A DNA stretch of 64,000 nucleotides from Clostridiaceae bacterium (GTDB taxonomy: Bacteria > Bacillota > Clostridia > DSM-8532). How positions within the stretch are numbered: position 1 is the stretch's first letter; every line of letters starts with the position of its first letter. The stretch covers positions 1-64,000 of the forward strand of contig JAAYNA010000149.1 in NCBI GenBank assembly GCA_012521105.1. Reading direction: 5' to 3'. Under the pieces are notes generated by a model. It worked only from the letters and a program-made list of their open reading frames with translations. It was not told the DNA's origin and searched no databases. Of this stretch, positions 62,773 through 64,000 are shown one piece after another. The translations under genes and the position numbers were made by a program.

Positions 62773-63477
62773 ATGGGGTATCGGGAGATTCGAAAAGCTG
62801 AATACTTCCTAAGACTCTTGTTTCCGGCACGGTGTATATGCTGTGATATGGTGTTGCCAATTAACGCATCTGAGGAAGTATGCAGTGAGTGCGGGAAAAG
62901 TTTAAAAACCCTGAACAAATTTGGATATGTAAACTTGCCCGGCAGCATTATCACAAAAGTGTATTCTGTTTTTGAATACGAAGGGGGCATAAGGAAAGCA
63001 ATACACAGGCTAAAGTTTGGTGAAAGCCCACGAAACGCTTTTGTTTTAGTTGATTTATCCTACCCGATACTTAAAAGTTTTCTTGATAGACAGTTTCCCT
63101 GTATGCCTTGCTCAAATTATGATATAATAATACCGGCACCGTTGCACCCGAAAAGGAAGCGACGGAGGGGGTATAATCAATCAGAGCTTATTGCTTCACG
63201 CCTTGCTTATCATATGAAAATACCCATGTTGAAAGGTGTTCTTGTTAAAAAAATAAATACACCTCCTCAAAGTCAGTTAAGAAGAGGAGAGCGTTTAAAG
63301 AATCTTATCGGGGTTTTTCACGTGAAAAAACCCAATTTAATTAAAGACAGACGGATACTTCTTGTTGATGATATAATGACAACAGGCAGTACACTTGAAC
63401 AATGTGCAAAGGCATTAATGGATGCGGGTGCTAAACAGGTTGATGCTTATGTAATTGCAATGCGAAGAAGGTTATGA
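62773..63477 (+). CDS. comF: ComF family phosphoribosyltransferase-like protein
   Basis: zinc finger C-x2-C...C-x2-C; PRTase motif RRILLVDDIMTTGSTLEQCAKAL. Confidence 0.92.
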   Translation: MGYREIRKAEYFLRLLFPARCICCDMVLPINASEEVCSECGKSLKTLNKFGYVNLPGSIITKVYSVFEYEGGIRKAIHRLKFGESPRNAFVLVDLSYPILKSFLDRQFPCMPCSNYDIIIPAPLHPKRKRRRGYNQSELIASRLAYHMKIPMLKGVLVKKINTPPQSQLRRGERLKNLIGVFHVKKPNLIKDRRILLVDDIMTTGSTLEQCAKALMDAGAKQVDAYVIAMRRRL

Positions 63478-63594
63478 TGACAGTAAAAAATCATCCGCCC
63501 CATAAAAACTGTGAGTTGAAATTTATAAGCAATTTTTTCTGTTGTTTTTTAGCAATTTTGTATAATTGCCGATATATTTATTGGGGGTGTTGAT

Positions 63595-64000
63595 ATGCCT
63601 GAAATAAGATATTGCAAGGAATGTCGCAGAATATTCCAATATGTAAGTGGTCCGGTTCTGTGTAACTTTTGTAAGAAGAAAGATGACGAAGAGTTTGAAA
63701 AGGTCAGGGTTTTCTTAAGGGACTACCCTGGTGCAACAATGCAGGAGGTATCGAATGTTACCGGTGTGAAGCCCGGTAAAATTCATCGCTGGTTAAAGGA
63801 AGAGCGTCTGGAAGTAAGCGAAGGTAGTCCTGTTGCATTGAACTGTGAAAAATGCGGTATCAGGATAAGAAGTGGAAGATTCTGTGTTGATTGTTCCAGA
63901 TCTCTTGCAAGAGAAATGATGCAGGCAAGAAGCGATCTGCAGCACCGCATGAGCAAAGGCAGTACATCCTTGGATAAAGACGAATTTGGGTTATATTATA
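63595..64000 (+). CDS. YvyF/TIGR03826-like flagellar operon-associated protein, truncated at window edge
   Basis: own reading: MPEIRYCKECRRIFQYVSGPVLCNFCKKKDDEEFEKVRVFLRDYPGATMQEVSNVTGVKPGKIHRWLKEERLEVSEG...; open to window end; downstream of comF. Confidence 0.85.
   Translation, partial: MPEIRYCKECRRIFQYVSGPVLCNFCKKKDDEEFEKVRVFLRDYPGATMQEVSNVTGVKPGKIHRWLKEERLEVSEGSPVALNCEKCGIRIRSGRFCVDCSRSLAREMMQARSDLQHRMSKGSTSLDKDEFGLYY

Noticed and set aside
1-64000. CRISPR array, rRNA or tRNA genes
   Set aside because: No regularly spaced repeats, rRNA segments or convincing cloverleaf sequences were seen by eye; a tRNAscan/Infernal run would be needed to be certain.

Overview
The window is a low-GC Firmicutes (Clostridia-like) chromosome segment dominated by the ribosomal-protein super-operon. 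It contains rpsG-fusA-tuf, then rpsJ through rplQ with secY, adk, map, infA and rpoA embedded, followed by a fused ECF-transporter ATPase gene and ecfT. Around this core are: lon; an amidohydrolase; an SGNH hydrolase; rubrerythrin; an orphan sugar-binding lipoprotein; a VOC protein plus a decayed VOC copy; a YesMN/LplBC-type two-component and ABC transporter cluster; a TcdE-like holin beside a signal-peptide-less pectinesterase; tsaE-tsaB-rimI; an ECF sigma, anti-sigma and secreted-protein cassette; znuACB plus a Fur-family regulator behind a perfect Zur-like operator; a locus resembling a minimal flavin-based extracellular electron transfer (FLEET) module (ndh2 with C-terminal membrane domain, FMN-binding lipoprotein, polyprenyl diphosphate synthase); a PAS-PP2C phosphatase; yyaC; rubredoxin; a SAM-I riboswitch with metK; an HD-GYP protein; recD2; comF; and a truncated YvyF/TIGR03826-like gene. 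No rRNA, tRNA, CRISPR array or intact mobile element was seen. The most notable signals are the FLEET-like locus with its palindromic divergent promoter, the EcfA1-EcfA2 fusion, several structured leaders or intercistronic regions in the r-protein operon (especially the S10 leader), lineage-type extensions in L22 and L17, the holin-pectinesterase pair, and a dispersed intergenic repeat (CATTGCACAATAT). All family assignments come from reading the sequence; no database search was run.
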